A stretch of 64,000 bases of DNA from CAZRQL01 sp964602415 (lineage in GTDB: Bacteria > Bacteroidota > Bacteroidia > Cytophagales > Flammeovirgaceae): positions 80,491 to 144,490 of the forward strand of contig CAZRQL010000005.1 in assembly GCA_964602415.1 (NCBI GenBank), given 5' to 3'. Shown piece by piece: positions 62,642 to 64,000 of the stretch. Under the pieces are notes generated by a model. It saw nothing but the letters and a program-made list of their open reading frames with translations. It was not told where the DNA came from and made no database searches. Positions within the stretch are counted from its first letter, which is position 1; every line of letters begins with the position of its first letter. The position numbers and the translations under genes are program-made.

Positions 62642-64000
62642 CAGCTGTTGTCAATTATCAATTGTAAATTATCCATTATCAACTTCGTTTCTTCGTCCAA
62701 TGCTTTCATCTCTTCCAAAATCTCGTGTGGTGAGCGAAGTCGAACCACTTCTTTTTTGTTTGGGTTTTTTACGCTCAGGTCGGCTTCGGCAAGCTCAGCC
62801 ACCTTTCGCCCGTCAATATTCCAACTGTTTGCGGTTTCTGGACCTTTGGCTGCGTTTCTTCTTTGCTCAAACAGTTCTACAAATTCTGCCAAATCGTTTT
62901 CGTTGAGTGGGTTGGTCTTGCCTAAGTTACGGTCGAGGTTCAACTGGTAAAACCAAATGTTTTGCGTGGCTTTGCCCCCTTCGGCTCGGCTCAGGGCAGG
63001 TTTTTCAAAAAACAGCACTACGGTTTTTACCCCTGCACCGGTAAAGGTGCCACCGGGCAAATCCAACACAGTATGCAGGTTGCAGTTTTCTAATAAGGTT
63101 CTGCGTATGGCAACTGTAGCATTGTCGGTATTGCTCAAAAAAGTGTTTTTAATAACCACACCTGCTTTGCCGCCTGCTTTCAGAATTTTAATAAAGTGCT
63201 GCAAAAAGAGCGAAGCGGTTTCGCCTGTTTTTATGGGGAAGTTTTGTTGTACTTCGGCACGTTCCTTTCCACCAAAAGGCGGATTGGCAAGCACCACATC
63301 ATAGCGGTCTTTTTCCTGTATGTCGGCAAGGTTTTCAGCAAGCGTGTTGGTGTGTATAATATTGGGAGCTTCCACACCGTGCAAAATCATATTCATAATG
63401 CCAATGATATACGCCAATGATTTTTTCTCTTTGCCGTAAAAGGTGCGTTTTTACAGGGTTTCCCAATCTTTTGTAGAAAGCCCATTGCCGTTGGCTGCGG
63501 ACCCTGAGCCTGTCGAAGGGTTTCGCAAGTAATCAAACGCTTCGCACAAGAAGCCCGCAGAACCACAAGCCCCGTCATAAATTTTGTCGCCAATTTTTGG
63601 GGCAACCACTTTTACAATGGTGGTAATGAGCGGTCGGGGCGTGTAGTATTCGCCACCGTTTCGCCCTGCATTGCCCATATTTTTGATTTTGTCTTCATAC
63701 AGATGGCTCATTTCGTGCTTCTCTGCGTGGGTGCGGAAACGCAGCTCGTCAATGAGGTTAATCACTTCACGCAAATTGTAGCCGCTTTGTATGCGGTTTT
63801 TCAGTTCGCTGAAAATCTCGCCAATCTTGTATTCAATGGTGTCGGCACTTTTGGCACTGGTCTTAAACTTTTTGAGGTAGGGAAAGAGTTTGTTGTTTAC
63901 AAAGTCGGTGAGGTCATCGCCTGTCAGGGCTTTGTGGTGGTCGAGTTCGACAGGCTCACTCACCTTTTTTTCGACAGGCTCACTCACCTTTTTTTCGACA
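62641..64000 (-). pseudogene. hsdM: type I restriction-modification methyltransferase subunit M, interrupted by an ochre codon and cut by the window edge
   Basis: The N6-adenine methyltransferase is recognisable by IYDGACGSAGFL (motif I) and VLANPPFGGKE (motif IV, NPPF). The N-terminal part is beyond the window. After LSTKDWETL the codon is TAA (63451-63453 in plus coordinates), and the same frame resumes as KRTFYGKEKKSLAYIIGIMN. A single CAA-to-TAA change would explain it. Downstream the frame is open to 62641. Inserted repeat peptides (NPSTGSG, PALSRAEGG) and an N-terminal SEPVEKKV repeat are also present. Unless the stop is a sequencing error or is read through, the system cannot methylate. 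Confidence 0.9.
63947..64000. repeat. 24-bp tandem repeat at the hsdM 5' region
   Basis: Units starting TCGACAGGCTCACTCACC and ending in a T run lie at 63947-63970 and 63971-63994, and a third begins at 63995. Each encodes SEPVEKKV on the minus strand. The unit contains the same GACAGGCTCA core as the palindromic elements, so it probably arose by tandem duplication of one of them. It runs off the window. Confidence 0.85.

Larger units (their letters stand above)
57815..64000. repeat. family of ~15 palindromic elements with core TGAGCTTGTCGAA
   Basis: Copies in either orientation lie near 57821, 58221, 58254, 58771, 59152, 59352, 59388, 59626, 59655, 59945, 62727, 62782, 62976, 63501 and 63943. 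The core (GAGCTTGTCGA or GAGCCTGTCGA) is steady, while the flanking arms differ but pair with each other: CTCCCT/AGGGAG (58221), GGTGCCT/AGGCACC (58771), GACATT/AATGTC (59626), CGTTCCCT/AGGGAACG (59655), GTGGT/ACCAC (62727), ACCCT/AGGGT (63501). Most sit inside hsdR or hsdM and keep the frame. I noticed none in positions 1-57000. Confidence 0.85.

Overview
The window comes from a Bacteroidota chromosome, probably a gliding or environmental Cytophagia/Sphingobacteriia-like lineage. I cannot name the genus. The support is: proteins with type IX secretion (T9SS) C-terminal sorting domains, GldC, CHU_C-type C-termini, TonB-dependent receptors, DUF5606, a 29-residue AURKAIP1/COX24-like protein, an AccD without zinc cysteines, and many promoters of the Bacteroidota form TAnnTTTG (-7) with an upstream TTTG (-33). 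About 57 kb is ordinary mixed housekeeping and envelope DNA. The last 7 kb is a different kind of region.

Layout. 0.3-9.9 kb: membrane aminopropyltransferase, MscS channel, duplicated TerB-like protein, TPR lipoprotein, LuxE-like protein, tRNA-Pro(GGG), rpmH, photolyase and two thioredoxin-fold proteins. 10-15 kb: a 1221-residue FG-GAP T9SS cargo protein, then a decayed patch (transposase and helicase remnants) and an AT-rich methyltransferase. 15-18 kb: HU / TPR / AURKAIP1-like / RNase G on the minus strand. 18-22 kb: queE, a TPR sensor with an orphan phosphoacceptor domain, accD, comF. 22-26.4 kb: a vitamin B12 uptake operon under a cobalamin riboswitch (short T9SS-tailed protein, BtuB-like receptor, beta-propeller lipoprotein resembling BtuG, DUF4465 lipoprotein resembling BtuH). 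26.5-33 kb: TauE/SafE-like protein, a conserved protein of unknown function, FAH-family hydrolase, 7TM-SpoIIE phosphatase, DUF5606, a lone nuoH. 33-38.4 kb: yidC-gldC, mreBCD, and rpmI-rplT opposing them. 38.6-57 kb: TonB receptor, a HisD-like protein without recognisable catalytic motifs, purN, CHU_C protein, DEDDh exonuclease, a 1761-residue TPR-CHAT protein, the glyoxylate shunt (aceA, aceB), aspS and an OmpA-like protein.

57.2-64 kb: a type I restriction-modification locus on the minus strand, read hsdM - four-helix-bundle protein - hsdS - REP-associated transposase - hsdR. It is unusual in several independent ways. hsdM carries one in-frame ochre codon. hsdR carries a complete GIY-YIG nuclease-like domain inserted in its helicase just before the DEAD-like motif. 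The transposase gene lies between two ~190-bp near-identical direct repeats. At least 15 copies of a small palindrome (core TGAGCTTGTCGAA) are scattered through the locus, mostly inside reading frames, with arms that differ from copy to copy yet stay complementary. I noticed no copies in the other 57 kb. This locus is the best candidate in the window for something undescribed: a restriction system colonised by in-frame palindromic elements, a nuclease-domain insertion and a REP/transposase unit.
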